Below, piece after piece: positions 26,907 through 34,469 of a DNA stretch of 64,000 nucleotides. Both the position numbers and the translations under genes were made by a program. Numbering within the stretch: the stretch's first letter is position 1; each line of letters starts with the position of its first letter. Origin of the DNA: Caulobacter rhizosphaerae (lineage in GTDB: Bacteria; Pseudomonadota; Alphaproteobacteria; Caulobacterales; Caulobacteraceae). A model generated the notes under the pieces. That model was not told where the DNA came from. It ran no database searches and saw only the letters and a list, made by a program, of their open reading frames with translations. The DNA is taken from positions 5,510,501 through 5,574,500 of the forward strand of contig NZ_CP048815.1 in assembly GCF_010977555.1 (NCBI RefSeq), written 5' to 3'.

Positions 26907-27781
26907 CCCGCGCCCTCAGCGTCGCCGCGATCCAGACCGCCTATGGGATGGATCTGCAGGCCAACATCAAGAAGACCGAGCATTTCATCCGGGAAGCGGC
27001 CGCCAATGGCGCCCAGGTGATCCTGCCGTCCGAGCTGTTCCAGGGGCCCTATTTCTGCGTGGCCCAGGAGGAGCGGTGGTTCGCGGAAGCCCATCCGTGG
27101 CGCGAGCATCCGGTGGTCAAGGCCATCGCCCCCCTGGCCGGCGAGCTGGGCGTGGTGATCCCGATCTCGATCTTCGAGAAGGAAGGCCCGCACTATTTCA
27201 ACAGCCTGGTGATGGCCGACGCCGACGGCTCGCTGCTGGGCCTCTATCGCAAGAGCCACATCCCCGACGGCCCGGGCTACATGGAGAAGTACTACTTCCG
27301 GCCGGGCGACACGGGCTTCAAGGTCTGGGACACCCGCTTTGGCCGCCTGGGCGTCGGCATCTGCTGGGACCAGTGGTACCCCGAGGCCGCCCGCGCCATG
27401 GCCCTGATGGGCGCCGAATGCCTGTTCTACCCCACCGCCATCGGCAGCGAGCCGCACGATCCCAGCCTGGACACCGCCCTGCCCTGGCGACGGGCCATGC
27501 AGGGCCACGCGGTCAGCAACGTGATCCCGGTGGTCGGCGCCAACCGCATCGGCTTCGAGCCCTGGGACGGCTATCCGAACGGCGGCCAGACCTTCTACGG
27601 CTCGTCCTTCGTCGCCGACCATCGCGGCGACCTGGTCAGCGAGCTGGGCCGGGCCGACGAGGGGATCGTCGCGGCGACCTTCGATCTGGACTTCTTGCAG
27701 ACCCACCGTGCGGCCTGGGGCTTCTTCCGCGATCGCCGGCCGGAGTTCTATGCCAGCCTGGCCAACGGCCGGCCGGCCTGA
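26903..27781 (+). CDS. aguB: N-carbamoylputrescine amidase
   Basis: Hydrolyses N-carbamoylputrescine to putrescine, CO2 and ammonia. The 292-residue nitrilase-superfamily protein shows the Glu-Lys-Cys triad: Glu44 in ILPSELFQGPYF, Lys117 in LYRKSHIPDGPGY, and Cys154 in GVGICWDQWYPE. The segment EKYYFRPGDTGF is typical of AguB and plant NLP1 orthologues. It starts at the ATG overlapping the aguA stop by 4 bp. Together the pair turns agmatine into putrescine; an arginine decarboxylase is not in the window. Confidence 0.96.
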   Translation: MTRALSVAAIQTAYGMDLQANIKKTEHFIREAAANGAQVILPSELFQGPYFCVAQEERWFAEAHPWREHPVVKAIAPLAGELGVVIPISIFEKEGPHYFNSLVMADADGSLLGLYRKSHIPDGPGYMEKYYFRPGDTGFKVWDTRFGRLGVGICWDQWYPEAARAMALMGAECLFYPTAIGSEPHDPSLDTALPWRRAMQGHAVSNVIPVVGANRIGFEPWDGYPNGGQTFYGSSFVADHRGDLVSELGRADEGIVAATFDLDFLQTHRAAWGFFRDRRPEFYASLANGRPA

Positions 27782-27823
27782 TCGCCGCGCCGGACCCCGG
27801 GCCGAACGACGGGGTGAACCGCC

Positions 27824-29113
27824 CTAATGGACCGCGGCGCTCTCGGTCGCCGCGCCCGCCCCGGCGTGAAACATCCGACCCTTCTCGGTGATCAGCACCG
27901 CCAGGAGCCCCGCGACGCCGAAGCCCGCGAAGCCGAGCGTCAGCGGAACGGTGGTGCCGTCGAACAGCTGGCCGATCCAGAAGCCGAACAGCGCGCCGAA
28001 GATCGTGGTGATGAACCCCTGCACCGAGGCGGCGGTGCCGGCCAGGTGGCCCAGCGGCTCCATGGCGATCGAGCCGAAGTTCGACATCACCAGGCCAAAG
28101 CAGAACATCATCCCCGCCTGCAGCAGCGAGAAGGTCCACAGGGTCTCGTGGCCGCTCAGCGCGACCCCCGCGTGGACCGCCGCGAAGCCGATATAGCCCA
28201 GCAGGGCGACATGCGAGACCAGCCGCATGCCCAGGCGTCCGACGATGCGCGAGTTGAGCAGGGACGAGATCGCGATGCCGCCGGCGATTCCCGCGAAGAT
28301 CAGGGGGAACGCCTTGCCCGCCCCCAGCACGTCGACGAACACCTGCTGGGCCGAGTTGAGGAAGCCGAACAGCCCGCTCAGCACCAGGGTGGCGGCCAGG
28401 GTGTAGCCGACCGCCACCCGGTTGGTCAGGCACTCCTTGAACGCCGCCAGCACCGGCGTGACCTCCAGGGGCACGCGGTCCTGCGGGTGCAGGGTCTCGG
28501 GCAGCTTGAGCCACGACCAGGCGATCACCCCCAGGCCGAAGATCGACAGGACGCCGAACACCCAGGGCCAGGGGGCGACCAGCAGGATGGCCTGACCCAC
28601 CGACGGGGCGATGATCGGCACCCCCAGGAAGACGATGAACGACAGCGACATCACCCGCGCCATCTGCCGGCCGCTGTAGCAGTCGCGGACGATCGACACG
28701 GATAGCACCCGGGTGGCGGCCGCGCCGACCCCGCACAGGGCGCGGGCGGCCAGCAGCATCTCGAACGAGGTGGCGAAGGCGCAGGCGGCGGCGAAGACCA
28801 CATAGAGCGACAGCCCCACCAGCAGCACGGGCTTGCGGCCATAGCGGTCGGCCAGCGGGCCATAGGCGATCTGGGCCGCGCCGAAGCCCAGAAGATAGGC
28901 GGTCAGGATCCACTGGCGATCGTTGTCAGCGGCCACGCCCAGGGCGTGGCCGATCTGCGGCATGGCCGGCAGCATCGAATCGATGGCCAGGGCGTTGGTG
29001 GCCATCATCGCCGCGATCAAGGCGACGAACTGACCAAAGCCCATGCCGGGATGGGGGCCGGTAGCGGGGCGCGGATCCCCGCGGGTGGGGGCGGCGATGG
29101 GACTGGACGACAT
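27824..29113 (-). CDS. Bcr/CflA-family MFS drug exporter
   Basis: A 429-residue 12-TM exporter. Signs of the Bcr/CflA (DHA1) group are ALAIDSMLPAMPQIGHALGV in TM1, QIAYGPLADRYGRKPVLL in loop 2-3, and VGAAATRVLSVSIVRDCYSG, followed by APSVGQAILL (motif C region). The ATG at 29111-29113 was chosen; an ATG 30 codons upstream would add a Pro/Ala/Arg-rich stretch without membrane character. It converges on aguB (42-bp gap) and lies 102 bp downstream of the ZorB-like gene on the same strand. Substrate unknown. Confidence 0.92.
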   Translation of the reverse strand: MSSSPIAAPTRGDPRPATGPHPGMGFGQFVALIAAMMATNALAIDSMLPAMPQIGHALGVAADNDRQWILTAYLLGFGAAQIAYGPLADRYGRKPVLLVGLSLYVVFAAACAFATSFEMLLAARALCGVGAAATRVLSVSIVRDCYSGRQMARVMSLSFIVFLGVPIIAPSVGQAILLVAPWPWVFGVLSIFGLGVIAWSWLKLPETLHPQDRVPLEVTPVLAAFKECLTNRVAVGYTLAATLVLSGLFGFLNSAQQVFVDVLGAGKAFPLIFAGIAGGIAISSLLNSRIVGRLGMRLVSHVALLGYIGFAAVHAGVALSGHETLWTFSLLQAGMMFCFGLVMSNFGSIAMEPLGHLAGTAASVQGFITTIFGALFGFWIGQLFDGTTVPLTLGFAGFGVAGLLAVLITEKGRMFHAGAGAATESAAVH

Positions 29114-29215
29114 GACGCTCTTCTTCACGGGCCGGAACGCCGAAGCGCCGGCGGGCGCGGGACGCGTTGGCCGCGATATAGGGCAGCCCCGCCCATCCGC
29201 CAAATGGAGTCGCCC

Positions 29216-30100
29216 TCAGGGCGCCATCTGGAACTGGATGCTCACCGTCTGGTCGTCGCCAGCCTTCGACGCGTCTTCCTGCGACTGACCCACGCTAGCC
29301 ACCCGCAACAGGGGCTGGGAGCCAGCCTGTCCGGGCGGCGCGTTGCGCAGGGCCGCCAAGCCTGGCTGGGCGGCGGTCAGGGCCCGGTGGAAGGCCGCGG
29401 CCCGCTGCAAGGCCAGGCTGGCCGCGCGCTGGCCCTCGGCGCTGAAGGCGTCGAGGTTCGTCTGGCTGACCACGTTGGCCACGGCCAGCTTGGGCGCTCC
29501 GTCCTGGCAGTTGGCGCCCGTCGGCACGCCATAGCCCAGGCAGGGCAGGCGCCGGATCAGGATCTGGGCGACCTGGCCCGCGATCCGCTGGCCCTCCGGC
29601 GAAAGCGTGGCCGCGCCGGCGACGAACAGCTGGTCGGCCCGGAAGGCGAGCGAGCCGCTCGACGGATCGCCGGAGATCGACACCTTCGCGTCGCGCAAGT
29701 CGGCGTCGAGGGACTGCATCAGCAGCTTTTGGGCATCCACCGCCGTGGCGGTCTGAGCCGAAGCTTCGGTCGGTGGCGAAAACGCGAAGCAGCGGCGCTG
29801 ACCGGCCGCGCCCTGGCCGCTCTCCGACAGGGCCGTCTCGGGCACGCACAGCACCTGGGCCTTGTAGTCGATCTCGATGTCGGCGGTCTTGGGCGTGAGA
29901 TTGGCGGCCGTCTGCAACAGGGCCGCCGTCTCCGGATGCCTGGCCGTGGTCAGCTTGGCGGTGGTCGAGCGAAATTCGAAGGCGAAATAGCTGAGCATGA
30001 TGATGAAGATGAAGATCACCCCCACCATCATGTCGGTCATCGAGACGTAATAGCTTTCGCCCTCCTCGACATCGACCGTACGGCCGCGCTTGCGTCTCAT
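29216..30100 (-). CDS. ZorB/MotB-like stator subunit with OmpA-type domain
   Basis: A 294-residue protein with one N-terminal membrane helix (about 18-43) that contains the ion-carrying aspartate Asp23 in YYVSMTDMMVGVIF, preceded by a basic tail. The C-terminal half (about 150-294) looks like an OmpA/MotB peptidoglycan-binding domain: LFVAGAATLSPEGQRIA, then LDAFSAEGQRAASLALQRA and LLRVASVGQSQ. This is the architecture of MotB and of ZorB, the motor subunit of Zorya anti-phage systems, rather than ExbD or TolR. Its ATG overlaps the stop of the ZorA-like gene by 4 bp. No other Zorya gene and no flagellar genes are nearby. Confidence 0.82.
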   Translation of the reverse strand: MRRKRGRTVDVEEGESYYVSMTDMMVGVIFIFIIMLSYFAFEFRSTTAKLTTARHPETAALLQTAANLTPKTADIEIDYKAQVLCVPETALSESGQGAAGQRRCFAFSPPTEASAQTATAVDAQKLLMQSLDADLRDAKVSISGDPSSGSLAFRADQLFVAGAATLSPEGQRIAGQVAQILIRRLPCLGYGVPTGANCQDGAPKLAVANVVSQTNLDAFSAEGQRAASLALQRAAAFHRALTAAQPGLAALRNAPPGQAGSQPLLRVASVGQSQEDASKAGDDQTVSIQFQMAP

Positions 30101-30852
30101 CAGGCGGCGCCCTGCGGCGAAGCGGCGCCGCGAGCCAGGGCGGCTTCGATGCGCCCCAGCACCGTCAGTTGCTCCAGCATCACCTTTTCCGGCGGCGCGA
30201 AGCGGACGCAGGCGTCCAGCAGCGCGAAGAAATGGGCTTCCTGCGCCTCAATGGCCTGACGCCGGCGCCGCGCGACCAGGCGCAGGATGATCGACGCCAG
30301 GACGCCGGCGATCGAGGTCCAGAACTTGGTGGCGGCGATCGTCAGCAGGTTGATCAGGGCGCCCTGCATGGCCGCGCCCCCGCCCGCCATGGCCGAGGTC
30401 GCCTCGGTCAAGGCCGCCACGATGCCCATGAAGGTGATGACCAGGCCGATGGCGACCATGATGTTGGCCCACCATTCCAGGGTGCGGGCCGGCGTGTCGG
30501 CGAGATCAAACGCGTCGGAAGCATGGATCGAGGCCGCCAGGCGTCCGTCCTCCGTCGGCGTCAACTGGCCGCGATAGTGCGCCCAGCCCAGTTCGATCAC
30601 GGGATGGGCCAGGCCGCTCAGCCGTTGGTCGATCGCCTCGAAGGCCTCCGCGAACGCCGTCTGGCGATCTCCGCGCAGATCATCCAGCAGGTCGGCGCGA
30701 CGGCGCAGGTCGTCCATCAGCGGCGTGTATTCGAAATGGCCCGATTGGAAGATCAGCGCGATGGCGAAGACCAGGATGGCCGCCGCCATCATCAACGCGG
30801 CGCCGGGCATGCCGAACACCGCGACCACGAACGACGTTATCGGATCGTGCAT
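30100..30852 (-). CDS. ZorA/ExbB/TolQ-like proton-channel subunit
   Basis: A 250-residue integral membrane protein with three predicted helices (about 12-37, 127-150, 165-193). The second and third carry the MotA/TolQ/ExbB pattern: WWANIMVAIGLVITFMGIVA and INLLTIAATKFWTSIAGVLA. The three-helix layout matches ZorA/ExbB, not the four-helix MotA. Unlike ZorA of described Zorya systems, it lacks a long C-terminal cytoplasmic tail and ends about 57 residues after TM3. A Shine-Dalgarno (GAAGG) precedes the ATG at 30850-30852. It is coupled to the ZorB-like gene, so the two should form one ion-driven complex; what it drives is unknown. Confidence 0.82.
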   Translation of the reverse strand: MHDPITSFVVAVFGMPGAALMMAAAILVFAIALIFQSGHFEYTPLMDDLRRRADLLDDLRGDRQTAFAEAFEAIDQRLSGLAHPVIELGWAHYRGQLTPTEDGRLAASIHASDAFDLADTPARTLEWWANIMVAIGLVITFMGIVAALTEATSAMAGGGAAMQGALINLLTIAATKFWTSIAGVLASIILRLVARRRRQAIEAQEAHFFALLDACVRFAPPEKVMLEQLTVLGRIEAALARGAASPQGAA

Positions 30853-30915
30853 CTGAACCTTCGAATCGACTTTGAAGCCACAATACCTCTGCGTGAGGCG
30901 TGAATGGGGCGCAGC

Positions 30916-32076
30916 TTAGCCGTTGAAAGCGCGGATCGCGTCGATGATGCGCTGCTGATCGGCCTGCGACAGATAGGGATGCATCGGCAGGGCCAGCACC
31001 GTCTCGGCCTTGGCCTCGGTCACCGGCAAGCCGCCGGCCCCCCGCGGGAAGTCGGCATAGGGGGCCTGCACATGCATCGGGACGGGATAGTAGACCGCCG
31101 TCGGGATCCCCTGGGTCTTCAGGTGGGCCGCCAGGCCGTCGCGTTTCCCGTGCTCGATCACGTACTGGGCCCAGACCGAGACGCCGCCGTCGATGACCTT
31201 GGGCGTGGCGATCACCGCGCCCTTCAGGCCCTCGGCATAGCGGTCGGCCAGGACCTGGCGCAGGTCGATCTCCTCCTGGAAGAGGGCCAGCTTCTCGATC
31301 AGGATCGCCGCCTGGATCGTGTCCAGGCGCGAATTCATGCCGATGCGGGTGTTCAGGTACTTGGTGTCATGGTCGAAGGTCCGGCCCACCAGGTCGGGGG
31401 CCACGGCCTTGCCGTGCACCCGGAAGCTGTCCATCAGGTCCCACAGGTCCCGGTCGTTGGTCAGCACCGCCCCGCCGTCGCCGTAGCAGCCCAGCGGCTT
31501 GGCCGGGAAGAAGCTGGTGGTGGCCACGTCGGCCCAGTGCAGCGGATGCTTGCCGTCGAGGGTGCAGCCGAAGCCCTGGGCGCTGTCGGCGATCAGCTTC
31601 AGGCCCTCACGGTCGCAGATCGCCTTGATGGCGGGATAGTCGGCGGGCTGGCCGAACAGGTCGACGGCGATCACCACCCTGGGCTTCAGCCGGCCCTCGG
31701 CCTTCACGCCGGCGATGGCGGCCTCCAGCCTGGCGGGATCGAGGTTGAAGGTGTCGGGCAGCACGTCCACGAACACCGGCGTCGCCCCGACCCACGGCAC
31801 GACTTCAGGCGTGGCGGCGAAGGTGAAGGACGGGCAGAACACCGCGTCGCCGGGGCCCACGTCCCAGGCCATCAGCGGCAGAGCGATGGCGTCGGTGCCG
31901 TTGGCGCACGACAGCGCCAGTTCGGCCTGGCCGAACGCCGCCAGCCTGGCCTCGAATTCCCGGACCTGCGGGCCCATGACATAGGCGCCGCTGTCGAGGA
32001 CGGCGGCGATGGCGGCGTCGATCCGGTCGCGGATCCGGCGCTGCTGCGCGGCGAGGTCGATGAAGGACATGCTCAT
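30916..32076 (-). CDS. DegT/DnrJ/EryC1/StrS nucleotide-sugar aminotransferase
   Basis: A 386-residue PLP enzyme that transaminates a keto-sugar nucleotide. It contains FIDLAAQQRRIRDRID at the N-terminus, ALSCANGTDAIALPL, PSFTFAATPEVVPWVGATPVFVD, and the PLP lysine Lys193 in SFFPAKPLGCYGDGGA. The LGCYGDGG form is typical of enzymes that aminate C3 (WbpE, FdtB/QdtB-like), in contrast to the Per-type enzyme at 57.7 kb. Start is the first of two close ATGs (32074-32076). No matching dehydrogenase or oxidase lies beside it, so its sugar is not known. Confidence 0.92.
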   Translation of the reverse strand: MSMSFIDLAAQQRRIRDRIDAAIAAVLDSGAYVMGPQVREFEARLAAFGQAELALSCANGTDAIALPLMAWDVGPGDAVFCPSFTFAATPEVVPWVGATPVFVDVLPDTFNLDPARLEAAIAGVKAEGRLKPRVVIAVDLFGQPADYPAIKAICDREGLKLIADSAQGFGCTLDGKHPLHWADVATTSFFPAKPLGCYGDGGAVLTNDRDLWDLMDSFRVHGKAVAPDLVGRTFDHDTKYLNTRIGMNSRLDTIQAAILIEKLALFQEEIDLRQVLADRYAEGLKGAVIATPKVIDGGVSVWAQYVIEHGKRDGLAAHLKTQGIPTAVYYPVPMHVQAPYADFPRGAGGLPVTEAKAETVLALPMHPYLSQADQQRIIDAIRAFNG

Positions 32077-32236
32077 GGGCGGCGCTCTTAGAGGCGGAAC
32101 GGCTCGGGTTCGAGCCAATTGATGTAACCGACTGTTTCCCCGGAGCGAAGCGGCGCCTTTGGCGGAACGCGGCGCGCCCCGGTTCGTTGACGGCTCGTCG
32201 TTGACGGGTCGGGGCGGGGGCGCCATCGAGAGTTCC

Positions 32237-33232
32237 ATGCAGACCAAGCCCAGCCTGATCCCCGCCGACGCCTCCCTGCCCTCCCTGGCCAACGTCAAGG
32301 CCGACGAGACGATGTTCGGCCATTTCCTCGACTGGCTGGGCAGGCTGGCGGTGAACCTGGTGGTCGCCACCCTGATCCTGGTCGTCACCTTCTGGGTGGC
32401 CGGCTGGCTGGCCGGCGTGGCGCGGCGCGGCCTGGGCCGCATGCACCGCAAGAACCCGGACCCGACCCTGGAAAGCTTCGTCTCGTCCCTGGTGCGCTAC
32501 GCCGTCGTGGCCGTCGGACTGGTGGCGGTCCTGCAGCAGCTGGGCGTCCAGGCCACCTCGATCATCGCCGTGCTGGGCGCGGCGTCCCTGGCCATCGGCC
32601 TGGCCCTGCAGGGCGCGCTGTCGAACGTGGCCGCGGGGGTGATGATCCTGCTGTTTCGGCCCTACAAGGTCGGCGACGTGATCGAGACCTCGACCCGCAA
32701 CGGCACGGTCAAGGCGCTGGACCTGCTGTTCACCGAGATCGCCACGCCCGACAACGTCAAGGTGATGATCCCCAACAGCAAGGTGTTCGGCGACGTCATC
32801 CTCAACTATTCCACCCACCGCAGCCGTCGGGCGGACGTGGTGTTCAAGGTGCCGCTGAAGACCGACCTGGTCACGGTGCTGCAGAAGATGCGCGAACGGG
32901 CCGAGGGCGACTCCCGGGTGCGCAAGGAGCCGGCCCCGATGATCGAGGTGGTCGACCTCAGCGAAGCCTTCGCCCAGGCGGCCATCCGGGTGTGGACCGC
33001 CAAGGAGGACTACGGCCCCGTCAAGACCGACCTGATGCTGGCCGCCCACCTGTGGGCCGAGGACCCGAACCGGGTGCTGCCCCCGCCGCGGCCCTCGAAG
33101 GCGCCTGATCCGTCGCCGGCCATGCCCGGCGACGCCGAGCATCACCTGTTCAGGCTGCCCCACCCGCGCCTAGGGCCTCTGAAAGGTCGGCGATCAGGTC
33201 CTCGCAGTCCTCGATCCCCACCGAAAGCCTGA
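32237..33232 (+). CDS. MscS-family mechanosensitive channel
   Basis: A 331-residue small-conductance mechanosensitive channel. It has three N-terminal helices, of which the pore helix carries the MscS Gly/Ala pattern (AVLGAASLAIGLALQGALSNVAAG), followed by the beta domain (FRPYKVGDVIETSTRNGTVK, VMIPNSKVFGDVI) and an alpha/beta C-terminal domain. The ATG at 32237 is preferred; upstream in-frame codons are Arg/Gly-rich. The last 27 codons run into the 3' end of the convergent cystathionine gene (83-bp overlap) and encode a Pro/Arg-rich tail without channel similarity, so an original stop may have been lost. Confidence 0.9.
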   Translation: MQTKPSLIPADASLPSLANVKADETMFGHFLDWLGRLAVNLVVATLILVVTFWVAGWLAGVARRGLGRMHRKNPDPTLESFVSSLVRYAVVAVGLVAVLQQLGVQATSIIAVLGAASLAIGLALQGALSNVAAGVMILLFRPYKVGDVIETSTRNGTVKALDLLFTEIATPDNVKVMIPNSKVFGDVILNYSTHRSRRADVVFKVPLKTDLVTVLQKMRERAEGDSRVRKEPAPMIEVVDLSEAFAQAAIRVWTAKEDYGPVKTDLMLAAHLWAEDPNRVLPPPRPSKAPDPSPAMPGDAEHHLFRLPHPRLGPLKGRRSGPRSPRSPPKA

Positions 33233-34340
33233 TCAGCGTATCGGAGATGCCGAGGGCGGCGCGCTGGTCGGCCGGGATCGAGGCGTGGGTCATGATGGCC
33301 GGATGCTCGATCAAGCTCTCCACCCCGCCCAGGCTTTCGGCCAGGGTGAACAGCCGCGTGCGCTCCAGCATCCGCCGGGCGGTGTTGACGTCGCCCTTCA
33401 GCTCGACCGAGATGATCCCGCCGAACCCGCCCTGCATCTGGCGACGGGCCAGGTCGTGCTGCGGGTGGCTGGGCAAGCCGGGATAGATCACCCGGGCGAC
33501 GTCCTTGCGGGTCGACAGCCACCTGGCGATGGCCAGGGCGCTGTCGCAGGCCCGCTGCATGCGCAGGGCCAGGGTCTTGACGCCGCGCAGGGCCAGAAAG
33601 CTGTCGAACGGCCCCAGCACCGCCCCGACGGCGTTCTGCAGGAACCTCAGCTTGTCGGCGATCTCGGTGTTGTCGCCGACCACCGCCACCCCCGCCACCA
33701 CGTCGGAGTGGCCGTTCAGATACTTGGTGGCCGAGTGCATGACGATGTCGAAGCCCAGCTCCAGCGGCCGCTGGACGAACGGGCTGGCGAAGGTGTTGTC
33801 GGCCACCGTGATCAGTCCGTGCTTTTTAGCCAGGGCGGCGATGCCGGCCAGATCGGCCAGGCGCAGCATGGGATTGGTCGGCGTCTCGACCCAGATCATC
33901 CGGGTGGCGGGCGTGATCGCCGCCTCGATGGCCGAGAGGTCGCCCATGTCGACGAAGCTGAAGGTCAGGCCGGCCGAGCGCTTGCGCACCTTGTCGAACA
34001 GCCGGAACGACCCGCCATAGAGGTCGTCGCTGGCGATCACGTGGGCGCCGCTGTCGAGGATCTCCAGGATCGTCGAGGCGGCCGCCAGGCCCGAGGCGAA
34101 GGCGAAGCCGGCCACGCCGCTCTCCAGGTCGGCGATGCAGCGCTCGAACGCGAAGCGGGTGGGGTTGTGGCTGCGGCTGTACTCGAACCCCTTGTGCTCG
34201 CCCGGGCTGGACTGGACATAGGTCGAGGTCGCGTAGATCGGCACCATCACCGCCCCGGTGGTCGGATCGGGGAACTGGCCGCCATGGATCGTGCGGGTGG
34301 CGAAGGCCAGGCGGTTCTTGCCGGGGATGTCGGTGGTCAT
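33150..34340 (-). CDS. Cystathionine gamma-lyase/synthase-family enzyme
   Basis: A 396-residue PLP enzyme of the Cys/Met metabolism family. Key features: TRTIHGGQFPDPTTGAVMVP, YSRSHNPTR, the PLP-stacking region DDLYGG, the Schiff-base Lys206 in MHSATKYLNGHSDVVAG, and QNAVGAVLGPFDSFLALRG near the substrate site, with SLGGVESLIEHPAIMTH near the C-terminus. Sequence cannot separate cystathionine gamma-synthase, gamma-lyase and beta-lyase. The neighbouring cystathionine beta-synthase on the same strand favours gamma-lyase, giving reverse transsulfuration from homocysteine to cysteine. A 101-bp palindromic repeat lies in the gap between them. Confidence 0.92.
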   Translation of the reverse strand: MTTDIPGKNRLAFATRTIHGGQFPDPTTGAVMVPIYATSTYVQSSPGEHKGFEYSRSHNPTRFAFERCIADLESGVAGFAFASGLAAASTILEILDSGAHVIASDDLYGGSFRLFDKVRKRSAGLTFSFVDMGDLSAIEAAITPATRMIWVETPTNPMLRLADLAGIAALAKKHGLITVADNTFASPFVQRPLELGFDIVMHSATKYLNGHSDVVAGVAVVGDNTEIADKLRFLQNAVGAVLGPFDSFLALRGVKTLALRMQRACDSALAIARWLSTRKDVARVIYPGLPSHPQHDLARRQMQGGFGGIISVELKGDVNTARRMLERTRLFTLAESLGGVESLIEHPAIMTHASIPADQRAALGISDTLIRLSVGIEDCEDLIADLSEALGAGGAA

Positions 34341-34360
34341 ATGTGGTCCTTGGGCCGCCC

Positions 34361-34461
34361 TGCGTCCTTCGAGGCCCTCCTACGGAGGGCGCCTCAGGAT
34401 GAGGATCATTGCACTGAGTTCCTCATCCTGAGGAGCCCGCTTGCGGGCCTCGAAGGACGCA
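34361..34461. repeat. Clover-leaf-like palindromic repeat
   Basis: Four nested pairings are visible: an outer 16-bp perfect stem (34361-34376 with 34446-34461, TGCGTCCTTCGAGGCC and its complement); an inner 14-bp perfect stem (34392-34405 with 34420-34433, CCTCAGGATGAGGA); and two small side hairpins (GCCCTCC/GGAGGGC and GCCCGC/GCGGGC). The central loop is 14 nt. I recall the CCTCATCCTGAGG and CCTTCGAGG elements as a repeat family dispersed through intergenic regions of Caulobacter and other alphaproteobacteria. Confidence 0.9.
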
Positions 34462-34469
34462 AAACCGTT

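Noticed and set aside
27787..27816. Terminator between aguB and the Bcr/CflA exporter gene
   Set aside because: Only a 6-bp stem (ACCCCG/CGGGGT) with no U tract is visible, too weak to support.
29216..30852. Complete Zorya defence system
   Set aside because: No ZorC, ZorD or ZorE is nearby, the ZorA tail is missing, and flanking genes are a drug exporter and a sugar aminotransferase, so only a ZorAB-like pair is claimed.
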